Assembly: GCF_051014685.1 (NCBI RefSeq) | Contig: NW_027479307.1 | Span: 62,001-126,000, forward strand | Reading direction: 5' to 3' | DNA: 64,000 nt | Source: Ptiloglossa arizonensis | Lineage: Eukaryota; Arthropoda; Insecta; Hymenoptera; Colletidae | Shown: one piece after another, positions 24,850 to 36,256 of the stretch | Position numbering within the stretch: position 1 is the first letter of the stretch | Layout of the letters: each line of letters starts with the position of its first letter | The notes under the pieces: generated by a model | What the model saw: only the letters and a program-made list of their open reading frames with translations | What the model was told of the DNA's origin: nothing | Database searches by the model: none | Position numbers and translations under genes: made by a program

Positions 24850-26709
24850 CGAACAAAGAAACGGAGAAACGAAGAAAGAAACGGAGAAACGGAGAAATAA
24901 ATGGAGAAACGAAGAAATAAACGGAGAAACGAAGAAAGAAACGGAGAAACGAAGAAAGAACCGGAGAAACGAACAAAGAAACGGACAAACGAACAAAGAA
25001 ACGTAGAAACGGAGAAATAAATGGAGAAACGAAGAAAGAAACGGAGAAACGAAGAAAGAAACGGAGATACGAACAAATAAACGGAGAAACGAAGAAAGAA
25101 ACGGAGAAACGAAGAAACAAACGGAGACACGAAGAAAGAAACGGAGAAACGAACAAAGAAACGTAGAAACAGAGAAATAAATGGAGAAACGAAGAAATAA
25201 ACGGAGAAACGAACAAGGAAACCGAGAAACGAAGAAAGAAACGAAGAAACTAAGAAAGAAACGGAGAAACGAAGAAAGAAACGGAGAAACGGAGAAAGAA
25301 ACGGAGAAACGGAGAAATAAATGGAGAAACGAAGAAATAAACGGAGAAACGAACAAGGAAACGGACAAACGAGGAATGAAACGGAGAAACGGAGAAATAA
25401 ATGGAGAAACGAAGAAATAAACGGAGAAACGAACAAAGAAACGGAGAAACGAAGAAAGAAACGGAGAAACGGAGAAATAAATGGAGAAACGAAGAAATAA
25501 ACGGAGAAACGAACAAGGAAACCGAGAAACGAAGAAAGAAACGAAGAAACTAAGAAAGAAACGGATAAACGAAGAAAGAAACGGAGAAACGAAGAAAGAA
25601 ACGGAGAAACGAAGAAACAAACGGAGAAACGATGAAAGAAACGGAGAAATGAACAAAGAAACGGAGAAACGAAAAAAGAAACGGAGAAACGGAGAAATAA
25701 ATGGAGAAACGAAGAAATAAACGGAGAAACAAACCAGGAAACGGAGAAACGAAGAAAGAAACGGAGAATCGAAGAAAGAAATGGAGAAACGAAGAAATAA
25801 ACGGAGAAACGAAGAAAGAAACGGAGAAGCGAACAAAGAAACGGAGAAACGAAGAAAGAAACGGAGAAACGAAGAAAGAAACGGAGAAACGAAGAACGAA
25901 ACGGAGAAACGATGAAAGAAACGGAGAAATGAACAAAGAAACGGAGAAACGAAGAAAGAAACGGAGAAACGGAGAAATAAATGGAGAAACGAAGAAATAA
26001 ACGGAGAAACAAACCAGGAAACGGAGAAACGAAGAAAGAAACGGAGAATCGAAGAAAGAAATGGAGAAACGAAGAAAGAAACGGAGAAACGAAGAAAGAA
26101 ACGGAGATACGAACAAATAAACGGAGAAACGAAGAAAGAAACGGAGAAACGAAGAAACAAACGGAGACACGAAGAAAGAAACGGAGAAACGAACAAAGAA
26201 ACGTAGAAACAGAGAAATAAATGGAGAAACGAAGAAATAAACGGAGAAACGAACAAGGAAACCGAGAAACGAAGAAAGAAACGAAGAAACTAAGAAAGAA
26301 ACGGATAAACGAAGAAAGAAACGGAGAAACGAAGAAAGAAACGGAGAAACGATGAAAGAAACGGAGAAATGAACAAAGAAACGGAGAAACGAAAAAAGAA
26401 ACGGAGAAACGGAGAAATAAATGGAGAAACGAAGAAATAAACGGAGAAACAAACCAGGAAACGGAGAAACGAAGAAAGAAACGGAGAATCGAAGAAAGAA
26501 ATGGAGAAACGAAGAAAGAAACGGAGAAACGAAGAAAGAAACGGAGAAACGAAGAAAGAAACGGAGAAACGGAGAAAGAAACGGAGAAACGGAGAAATAA
26601 ATGGAGAAACGAAGAAATAAACGGAGAAACGAACAAGGAAACGGACAAACGAGGAATGAAACGGAGAAACGCAGAAATAAATGGAGAAACGAAGAAATAA
26701 ACGGAGAAA
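24850..26709 (+). repeat. HOR-4 copy 2 (1,860 bp)
   Basis: Second tandem copy, with acagagaaat at 25,169 and 26,209. Rare differences include acgaacaatg at about 24,509 in copy 1 against acgaacaaag at about 26,369. Homology continues to about 26,825, so there are slightly more than two copies. Confidence 0.88.
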
Positions 26710-26825
26710 CGAACAAAGAAACGGAGAAACGAAGAAAGAAACGGAGAAACGGAGAAATAAATGGAGAAACGAAGAAATAAACGGAGAAACGAAGAAAGAA
26801 ACGGAGAAACGAAGAAAGAACCGGA

Positions 26826-27409
26826 GCAACGAATCAAGAAACGGAGAAACGAACAAAGAAACGTAGAAACGGAGAAATAAATGGAAAAAGGAAGAAAGAA
26901 ACGGAGAAACGAGGAAAGAAACGGAGAAACGAAGAAAGAAACGGAGAAGCGAACAAAGAAACGGAGAAACGAAGAAAGAAACGGAGAAACGAAGAAAGAA
27001 ACGGAGAAACGAAGAAAGAAACGGAGAAACGATGAAAGAAACGGAGAAATGAACAAAGTAACGGAGAAACGAAGGAAGAAACGGAGAAACGGAGAAATAA
27101 ATGGAGAAACGAAGAAATAAACGGAGAAACAAACCAGGAAACGGAGAAACGAAGAACGAAACGGAGAATCGAAGAAAGAAATGGAGAAACGAAGAAAGAA
27201 ACGGAGAAACGAAGAAAGAAACGGAGATACGAACAAATAAACGGAGAAACGAACAAAGAAACGGAGAAACGAAGAAAGAAACGGAGGAACGAAGAAAGAA
27301 CCGGAGAAACGAACAAAGAAACGGAGAAACGAAAAAAGAAACGGAGAAACGAAGAAAGAAACGGAGAAACGATGAAAGAAACGGAGAAATGAACAAAGAA
27401 ACGGAGAAA
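26826..27409 (+). repeat. Last acgaatcaag block
   Basis: acgaatcaag at 26,829 is the last occurrence of this marker. The following 240 bp match 21,929 onward at a 4,900-bp offset. Register kept. Confidence 0.7.
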
Positions 27410-28788
27410 CGAAGAAAGAAACGGAGAAACGGAGAAATAAATGGAGAAACGAAGAAATAAACGGAGAAACAAACCAGGAAACGGAGAAACGAAGAAAGAA
27501 ACGGGGAATCGAAGAAAGAAATGGAGAAACGAAGAAAGAAACGGAGAAACTGAGAAATAAATGGAGAAACAAAGAAATAAACGGAGAAACGAACAAGGAA
27601 GCGGAGAAACGAAGAAAGAAACGGAGAAACGGAGAAATAAATGGAGAAACGAAGAAATAAACGGAGAAACGAAGAAAGGAACGGAGAAACGAAGAAAGAA
27701 ACGGAGAAACGAAGAAAGAAACGGAGATTCGATGAAAGAAACGGAGTAACGAAGAAAGAAACGGAGAATCGGAGAAATAAATGGATAAACGAAGAAATAA
27801 ACGGAGAAACGAAGAAAGAAACGGAGATTCGATGAAAGAAACGGAGTAACGAAGAAAGATACGGAGAAGCGGAGAAATAAATGGATAAACGAAGAAATAA
27901 ACGGAGAAACGAAGAAAGAAACGGAGACACGAAGAAAGAAACGGAGAAACGAAGAAAGAAACGGAGAAACGAACAAAGAAACGGAGAAACGAACAAGGAA
28001 ACCGAGAAACGAAGAAAGAAACGAAGAAACGAAGAAAGAAACGGAGAAACGAAGAAAGAAACGGTGAAACGAAGAAAGAAACGGAGAAACGAAGAAAGAA
28101 CCGGGGAAACGAACAAAGAAACGGAGAAATGAACAAAGAAACGGAGAAACGAAGAAAGAAACGGAGAAACGAAGAAAGAAACGGAGGAACGAAGAAAGAA
28201 CCGGAGAAACGAACAAAGAAACGGAGAAACGAACAAAGAAACGGAGAAACGGAGAAAGAAACGGAGAAACGGAGAAATAAATGGAGATACAAAGAAATAA
28301 ACGGAGAAACGAAGATGGAAACGGAGAAACGAAGAAAGAAACGGAGAAACGGAGAAATAAATGGAGAAACGAAGAAATAAACGGAGAAACGAAGAAAGGA
28401 ACGGAGAAACGAAGAAAGAAACGGAGAAACGAAGAAAGAAACGGAGATTCGACGAAAGAAACGGAGTAACGAAGAAAGAAACGGAGAATCGGAGAAATAA
28501 ATGGATAAACGAAGAAATAAACGGAGAAACGAAGAAAGAAACGGAGAAACGAAGAAAGAAACGGAGAAACGGAGAAAGAAACGGAGAAACGGAGAAATAA
28601 ATGGAGAAACGAAGAAATAAACGGAGAAACGAACAAGGAAACGGACAAATGAAGAATGAAACGGAGAAACGGAGAAATAAATGGAGAAACAAAGAAATAA
28701 ACGGAGAAACGAAGAAAGGAACGGCGAAACGAAGAAAGAAACGGAGAAACGAAGAAAGAAACGGAGATTCGATGAAAGAAACGGAGTA

Positions 28789-28920
28789 ACGAAGAAAGAA
28801 ACGGAGAAATAAATGGAGAAACGAAGAAATTAACCGAGAAACGGAGAAAGAAACGAAGAAACGGAGAAATAAATGGAGAAACGAAGAAATTAACCGAGAA
28901 ACGGAGAAAGAAACGGAGAA
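28789..28920 (+). other. 8-bp register break plus 60-bp tandem duplication
   Basis: The unit at 28,789-28,808 is followed by 12-bp ataaatggagaa (28,809-28,820). Then a 60-bp block with aaattaacc is present twice, at 28,801-28,860 and 28,861-28,920. The same arrangement recurs from 30,679 and from 33,514. The aaattaacc units carry minus-strand stops. Confidence 0.85.
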
Positions 28921-29040
28921 ACGAACAAAGAAACGGAGAAACGAAGAAAGAAACGGAGAAACGAAGAAAGAAACGGAGAAACGAAGAAATAAACGGAGAA
29001 ACGAAGAAAGAACCGGAGAAACGAAGAAAGAAACGGAGAA

Positions 29041-29049
29041 ACAAGAAAG
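29041..29049 (+). other. One-base deletion (9-bp half unit)
   Basis: acaagaaag replaces acgaagaaag, shifting phase by 1. The same lesion is at 30,931-30,939 and 33,766-33,774, so it predates this HOR expansion. Confidence 0.88.
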
Positions 29050-29299
29050 AAACGGAGACACGAAGAAAGAAACGGGGAAACGAAGAAAGAAACGGAGAAA
29101 CGAACAAAGAAACGGAGAAACGAGCAAAGAAACGGAGAAACGGAGAAATAAATGGAGAAAAGAAGAAATAAACGGAGAAACGAACAAGGAAACCGAGAAA
29201 CGAAGAAAGAAACGAAGAAACGAAGAAAGAAACGGAGAAACGAAGAAAGAAACGGAGAAACGAAGAAAGAAACGGAGATACGATGAAAGAAACGGAGTA

Positions 29300-31190
29300 A
29301 CGAAGAAAGAAACGGAGAAACGGAGAAATAAATGGAGAAACGAAGAAATAAACGGAGAAACAAACCAGGAAACGGAGAAACGAAGAAAGAAACGGGGAAT
29401 CGAAGAAAGAAATGGAGAAACGAAGAAAGAAACGGAGAAACTGAGAAATAAATGGAGAAACAAAGAAATAAACGGAGAAACGAACAAGGAAGCGGAGAAA
29501 CGAAGAAAGAAACGGAGAAACGGAGAAATAAATGGAGAAACGAAGAAATAAACGGAGAAACGAAGAAAGGAACGGAGAAACGAAGAAAGAAACGGAGAAA
29601 CGAAGAAAGAAACGGAGATTCGATGAAAGAAACGGAGTAACGAAGAAAGAAACGGAGAATCGGAGAAATAAATGGATAAACGAAGAAATAAACGGAGAAA
29701 CGAAGAAAGAAACGGAGATTCGATGAAAGAAACGGAGTAACGAAGAAAGATACGGAGAAGCGGAGAAATAAATGGATAAACGAAGAAATAAACGGAGAAA
29801 CGAAGAAAGAAACGGAGACACGAAGAAAGAAACGGAGAAACGAAGAAAGAAACGGAGAAACGAACAAAGAAACGGAGAAACGAACAAGGAAACCGAGAAA
29901 CGAAGAAAGAAACGAAGAACGAAGAAAGAAACGGAGAAACGAAGAAAGAAACGGTGAAACGAAGAAAGAAACGGAGAAACGAAGAAAGAACCGGGGAAAC
30001 GAACAAAGAAACGGAGAAATGAACAAAGAAACGGAGAAACGAAGAAAGAAACGGAGAAACGAAGAAAGAAACGGAGGAACGAAGAAAGAACCGGAGAAAC
30101 GAACAAAGAAACGGAGAAACGAACAAAGAAACAGAGAAACGGAGAAAGAAACGGAGAAACGGAGAAATAAATGGAGATACAAAGAAATAAACGGAGAAAC
30201 GAAGATGGAAACGGAGAAACGAAGAAAGAAACGGAGAAACGGAGAAATAAATGGAGAAACGAAGAAATAAACGGAGAAACGAAGAAAGGAACGGAGAAAC
30301 GAAGAAAGAAACGGAGAAACGAAGAAAGAAACGGAGATTCGATGAAAGAAACGGAGTAACGAAGAAAGAAACGGAGAATCGGAGAAATAAATGGATAAAC
30401 GAAGAAATAAACGGAGAAACGAAGAAAGAAACGGAGAAACGAAGAAAGAAACGGAGAAACGGAGAAAGAAACGGAGAAACGGAGAAATAAATGGAGAAAC
30501 GAAGAAATAAACGGAGAAACGAACAAGGAAACGGACAAATGAAGAATGAAACGGAGAAACGGAGAAATAAATGGAGAAACGAAGAAATAAACGGAGAAAC
30601 GAAGAAAGGAACGGCGAAACGAAGAAAGAAACGGAGAAACGAAGAAAGAAACGGAGATTCGATGAAAGAAACGGAGTAACGAAGAAAGAAACGGAGAAAT
30701 AAATGGAGAAACGAAGAAATTAACCGAGAAACGGAGAAAGAAACGAAGAAACGGAGAAATAAATGGAGAAACGAAGAAATTAACCGAGAAACGGAGAAAG
30801 AAACGGAGAAACGAACAAAGAAACGGAGAAACGAAGAAAGAAACGGAGAAACGAAGAAAGAAACGGAGACACGAAGAAATAAACGGAGAAACGAAGAAAG
30901 AACCGGAGAAACGAAGAAAGAAACGGAGAAACAAGAAAGAAACGGAGACACGAAGAAAGAAACGGGGAAACGAAGAAAGAAACGGAGAAACGAACAAAGA
31001 AACGGAGAAACGAGCAAAGAAACGGAGAAACGGAGAAATAAATGGAGAAAAGAAGAAATAAACGGAGAAACGAACAAGGAAACCGAGAAACGAAGAAAGA
31101 AACGAAGAAACGAAGAAAGAAACGGAGAAACGAAGAAAGAAACGGAGAAACGAAGAAAGAAACGGAGATACGATGAAAGAAACGGAGTAA
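29300..31190 (+). repeat. HOR-5 copy 2
   Basis: Second copy, with acaaacc at 29,360. It has a private 1-bp loss near 29,917-29,919 (aaacgaagaacgaag), which accounts for the offset changing from 1,891 to 1,890 bp across it. Confidence 0.85.
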
Positions 31191-32193
31191 CGAAGAAAGA
31201 AACGGAGAAACGGAGAAATAAATGGAGAAACGAAGAAATAAACGGAGAAACGAACAAGGAAACGGAAAAACGAAGAAAGAAACGGAGAAACGGATAAATA
31301 AATGGAGAAACGAAGAAATAAACGGAGAAACGAAGAAAGATACGGAGAAACGAAGAAAGAAACGGAGAAACGAGGAAAGAAACAGAGTAACGATGAAAGA
31401 AACGAAGAAACGAAGAAAGAAACGGAGAATCGGAGAAATAAATGGGGAAACGAAGGAATAAACCGACAAACGGAGAAACGGAGAAACGATGAAACGAAGG
31501 AAGAAACGGACAAACGAAGAAAGAAACGGAGAAACGAAGAAAGAAACACATAATCGGAGAAATAAATGGAGAAACGAAGAAATAAACCGAGAATCGGAGA
31601 AAGAAACGGAGTAACGAAGAAAGAAACGGAGAAACGAAGAAAGAAACGCAGTAACGATGAAAGAAACGAAGAAACGAACCAGGAAACGGAGAAACGAAGA
31701 AAGAAACGGAGAATCGAAGAAAGAAATGGAGAAACGAAGAAAGAAACGGAGAAACGAAGAATGAAACGGAGATACGAACAAAGAAACGGAGAAACGAAGA
31801 AAGAAACGGAGAAACGAAGAAAGAAACGGAGAAACGAAGAAAGAAACGGGGAAACGAAGAAAGAAACGGAGAAACGAGCAAAGAAACGGAGAAACGAGCA
31901 AAGAAACGGAGAAACGGAGAAATAAATGGAGAAACGAAGAAATAAACGGAGAAACGAACAAGGAAACGGAAAAACGAAGAAAGAAACGGAGAAACGGATA
32001 AATAAATGGAGAAACGAAGAAATAAACGATGAAACGAAGAAAGATACGGAGAAACGAAGAAAGAAACGGAGAAACGAAGAAAGAAACGGAGAAACGAAGA
32101 AAGAAACGGAGAAACGATGAAAAAAACGGAGAAATGAACAAAGAAACGGAGAAACGAAGAAAGAAACGGAGAAACGGAGAAATAAATGGAGAA
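31191..32193 (+). repeat. Extension segment of the 2,836-bp HOR
   Basis: About 1 kb inserted after HOR-5 copy 2. It carries acggaaaaacg, acacataatcgg at about 31,550, acgagcaaag, and an acggagaa 8-bp iteration at about 31,473-31,495 that shifts phase by +4. Positions 31,222-31,925 recur at 34,057-34,760 (offset 2,835). Confidence 0.8.
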
Positions 32194-34800
32194 ACAAACC
32201 AGGAAACGGAGAAACGAAGAAAGAAACGGGGAATCGAAGAAAGAAATGGAGAAACGAAGAAAGAAACGGAGAAACTGAGAAATAAATGGAGAAACAAAGA
32301 AATAAACGGAGAAACGAACAAGGAAGCGGAGAAACGAAGAAAGAAACGGAGAAACGGAGAAATAAATGGAGAAACGAAGAAATAAACGGAGAAACGAAGA
32401 AAGGAACGGAGAAACGAAGAAAGAAACGGAGAAACGAAGAAAGAAACGGAGATTCGATTAAAGAAACGGAGTAACGAAGAAAGAAACGGAGAATCGGAGA
32501 AATAAATGGATAAACGAAGAAATAAACGGAGAAACGAAGAAAGAAACGGAGATTCGATGAAAGAAACGGAGTAACGAAGAAAGATACGGAGAAGCGGAGA
32601 AATAAATGGATAAACGAAGAAATAAACGGAGAAACGAAGAAAGAAACGGAGACACGAAGAAAGAAACGGAGAAACGAAGAAAGAAACGGAGAAACGAACA
32701 AAGAAACGGAGAAACGAACAAGGAAACCGAGAAACGAAGAAAGAAACGAAGAAACGAAGAAAGAAACGGAGAAACGAAGAAAGAAACGGTGAAACGAAGA
32801 AAGAAACGGAGAAACGAAGAAAGAACCGGGGAAACGAACAAAGAAACGGGGAAATGAACAAAGAAACGGAGAAACGAAGAAAGAAACGGAGAAAAGAAGA
32901 AAGAAACGGAGGAACGAAGAAAGAACCGGAGAAACGAACAAAGAAACGGAGAAACGAACAAAGAAACGGAGAAACGGAGAAAGAAACGGAGAAACGGAGA
33001 AATAAATGGAGATACAAAGAAATAAACGGAGAAACGAAGATGGAAACGGAGAAACGAAGAAAGAAACGGAGAAACGGAGAAATAAATGGAGAAACGAAGA
33101 AATAAACGGAGAAACGAAGAAAGGAACGGAGAAACGAAGAAAGAAACGGAGAAACGAAGAAAGAAACGGAGATTCGATGAAAGAAACGGAGTAACGAAGA
33201 AAGAAACGGAGAATCGGAGAAATAAATGGATAAACGAAGAAATAAACGGAGAAACGAAGAAAGAAACGGAGAAACGAAGAAAGAAACGGAGAAACGGAGA
33301 AAGAAACGGAGAAACGGAGAAATAAATGGAGAAACGAAGAAATAAACGGAGAAACGAACAAGGAAACGGACAAATGAAGAATGAAACGGAGAAACGGAGA
33401 AATAAATGGAGAAACGAAGAAATAAACGGAGAAACGAAGAAAGGAACGGCGAAACGAAGAAAGAAACGGAGAAACGAAGAAAGAAACGGAGATTCGATGA
33501 AAGAAACGGAGTAACGAAGAAAGAAACGGAGAAATAAATGGAGAAACGAAGAAATTAACCGAGAAACGGAGAAAGAAACGAAGAAACGGAGAAATAAATG
33601 GAGAAACGAAGAAATTAACCGAGAAACGGAGAAAGAAACGGAGAAACGAACAAAGAAACGGAGAAACGAAGAAAGAAACGGAGAAACGAAGAAAGAAACG
33701 GAGAAACGAAGAAATAAACGGAGAAACGAAGAAAGAACCGGAGAAACGAAGAAAGAAACGGAGAAACAAGAAAGAAACGGAGACACGAAGAAAGAAACGG
33801 GGAAACGAAGAAAGAAACGGAGAAACGAACAAAGAAACGGAGAAACGAGCAAAGAAACGGAGAAACGGAGAAATAAATGGAGAAAAGAAGAAATAAACGG
33901 AGAAACGAACAAGGAAACCGAGAAACGAAGAAAGAAACGAAGAAACGAAGAAAGAAACGGAGAAACGAAGAAAGAAACGGAGAAACGAAGAAAGAAACGG
34001 AGATACGATGAAAGAAACGGAGTAACGAAGAAAGAAACGGAGAAACGGAGAAATAAATGGAGAAACGAAGAAATAAACGGAGAAACGAACAAGGAAACGG
34101 AAAAACGAAGAAAGAAACGGAGAAACGGATAAATAAATGGAGAAACGAAGAAATAAACGGAGAAACGAAGAAAGATACGGAGAAACGAAGAAAGAAACGG
34201 AGAAACGAAGAAAGAAACAGAGTAACGATGAAAGAAACGAAGAAACGAAGAAAGAAACGGAGAATCGGAGAAATAAATGGGGAAACGAAGGAATAAACCG
34301 ACAAACGGAGAAACGGAGAAACGATGAAACGAAGGAAGAAACGGACAAACGAAGAAAGAAACGGAGAAACGAAGAAAGAAACACAGAATCGGAGAAATAA
34401 ATGGAGAAACGAAGAAATAAACCGAGAATCGGAGAAAGAAACGGAGTAACGAAGAAAGAAACGGAGAAACGAAGAAAGAAACGCAGTAACGATGAAAGAA
34501 ACGAAGAAACGAACCAGGAAACGGAGAAACGAAGAAAGAAACGGAGAATCGAAGAAAGAAATGGAGAAACGAAGAAAGAAACGGAGAAACGAAGAATGAA
34601 ACGGAGATACGAACAAAGAAACGGAGAAACGAAGAAAGAAACGGAGAAACGAAGAAAGAAACGGAGAAACGAAGAAAGAAACGGGGAAACGAAGAAAGAA
34701 ACGGAGAAACGAGCAAAGAAACGGAGAAACGAGCAAAGAAACGGAGAAACGGAGAAATAAATGGAGAAACGAAGAAATAAACGGAGAAACGAAGAAAGAA
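32194..34800 (+). repeat. HOR-5 copy 3 plus extension (2,836-bp period)
   Basis: Repeats 29,360-31,970 at offsets of 2,834-2,835 bp (2,836 less one or two 1-bp losses). It includes the third copies of the 8-bp break (33,534), the 60-bp duplication and the acaagaaag lesion. gattaaag at about 32,457 is a private variant that makes a minus-strand stop. Confidence 0.85.
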
Positions 34801-34920
34801 ACGGGGAAACGAAGAAAGAAACGGAGAAACGAGCAAAGAAACGGAGAAACGAGCAAAGAAACGGAGAAACGGAGAAATAAATGGAGAAACGAAGAAATAA
34901 ACGGAGAAACGAAGAAAGAA
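34681..34920 (+). repeat. 120-bp tandem duplication
   Basis: 34,681-34,800 and 34,801-34,920 are identical by eye, each with acggggaaacg, two acgagcaaag units and a 40-bp cassette. Confidence 0.92.
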
Positions 34921-35728
34921 ACGGAGATACGATGAAAGATACGGAGAAACGAAGAAAGAAACGGAGAAACGAAGAAAGAACCGGAGAAACGAACAAAGAT
35001 ACGGAGAAACGAACAAAGAAACGGAGAAACGAAGAAAGAAACGGAGTAACGAAGAAAGAAACGGAGAAACGGAGAAATAAATGGATAAACGAAGAAAGAA
35101 ACGGAGAAACGGAGAAATAAATGGATAAACGAAGAAATAAACGGAGAAACGAAGAAAGAAACGGAGAAACGAAGAAAGAAACGGAGAAACGAAGAATGAA
35201 ACGGAGAAACGGAGAAATAAATGGAGAAACGAAGAAATAAACCGAGAAACGGAGAAAGAAACGGAGAAACGAAGAATGAAACGGAGAAACGAAGAAATAA
35301 ACGGAGAAACGGAGAAAGAAACGGAGAAACGAAGAATGAAACGGAGAAACGAAGAAATAAACGGAGAAACGAAGAAAGAAACGGAGAAACGAAGAAAGAA
35401 ACGGAGAAACGAAGAATGAAACGGAGAAACGGAGAAATAAATGGAGAAACGAAGAAATAAACCGAGAAACGGAGAAAGAAACGGAGAAACGAAGAATGAA
35501 ACGGAGAAACGAAGAAAGAAACGGAGAAACGAAGAAAGAAACGGAGAAACGAAGAAAGAACCGGAGAAACGAAGGAAGAAACGGAGAAACGAAGAAGGAA
35601 ACGGAGAAACGGGGAAACGAAGAAAGAAACGGAGAAACGGAGAAGTAAATGGAGAAACGAAGAAATAAACGGAGAAACAAACAAGGAAACGGAGAAACGA
35701 AGAAAGAAACGAAGAAACGGAGAAATAA
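34921..35728 (+). repeat. Mosaic segment with 60-bp near-repeats
   Basis: Satellite with repeated accgag/acggagaaag/acgaagaatg sets at 35,221-35,340. An 8-bp short unit (acggggaa) near 35,608-35,616 breaks register. No other feature seen. Confidence 0.7.
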
Positions 35729-36256
35729 ATGGAGAAACGAAGAAATAAACGTAGAAACGAAGAAAGATACGGAGAAACGAAGAAAGAAACGGAGAAACGA
35801 AGAAAGAAACGGAGTAACGATGAAAGAAACGAAGAAACGAAGAATGAAACGGGGAATCGGAGAAATAAATGGAAAAACGAAGGAATAATCCGACAAACGG
35901 AGAAACGGAGAAACGATGAAACGAAGGAAGAAACGGGGAAACGAAGAAAGAAACGGAGAAACGAAGAAAGAAACACAGAATCGGAGAAATAAATGGAGAA
36001 ACGAAGAAATAAACGGAGAAACGAAGAAAGATACGGAGAAACGAAGAAAGAATCGGAGAAACGAAGAAAGAAACGGAGTAACGATGAAAGAAACGAAGAA
36101 ACGAAGAAAGAAACGGAGAATCGGAGAAATAAATGGGGAAACGAAGGAATAAACCAACAAACGGAGAAACGGAGAAACGATGAAACGAAGGAAGAAACGG
36201 AGAAACGAAGAAAGAAACGGAGAAACGAAGAAAGAAACACAGAATCGGAGAAATAA
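35729..36256 (+). repeat. 264-bp HOR, two copies
   Basis: 35,729-35,992 and 35,993-36,256 share the order aagatacgg, agtaacgatg, aatcggag, acgaaggaataa, acggagaa iterations, acgatgaaacgaagg, acacagaatcgg. Related single copies are at about 31,302 and 34,137. 264 is 66 x 4. Confidence 0.85.

Larger units (their letters stand above)
27410..29299 (+). repeat. HOR-5 copy 1 (about 1,892-bp period)
   Basis: Markers aactgag at about 27,550, acaaggaagcgg at about 27,595, gattcgatg, aagatacggagaagcgg at about 27,856, acggtg at about 28,065 and aagatgg at about 28,313 recur 1,890-1,891 bp later. The deficit from 1,892 equals the number of 1-bp losses crossed. Confidence 0.85.
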
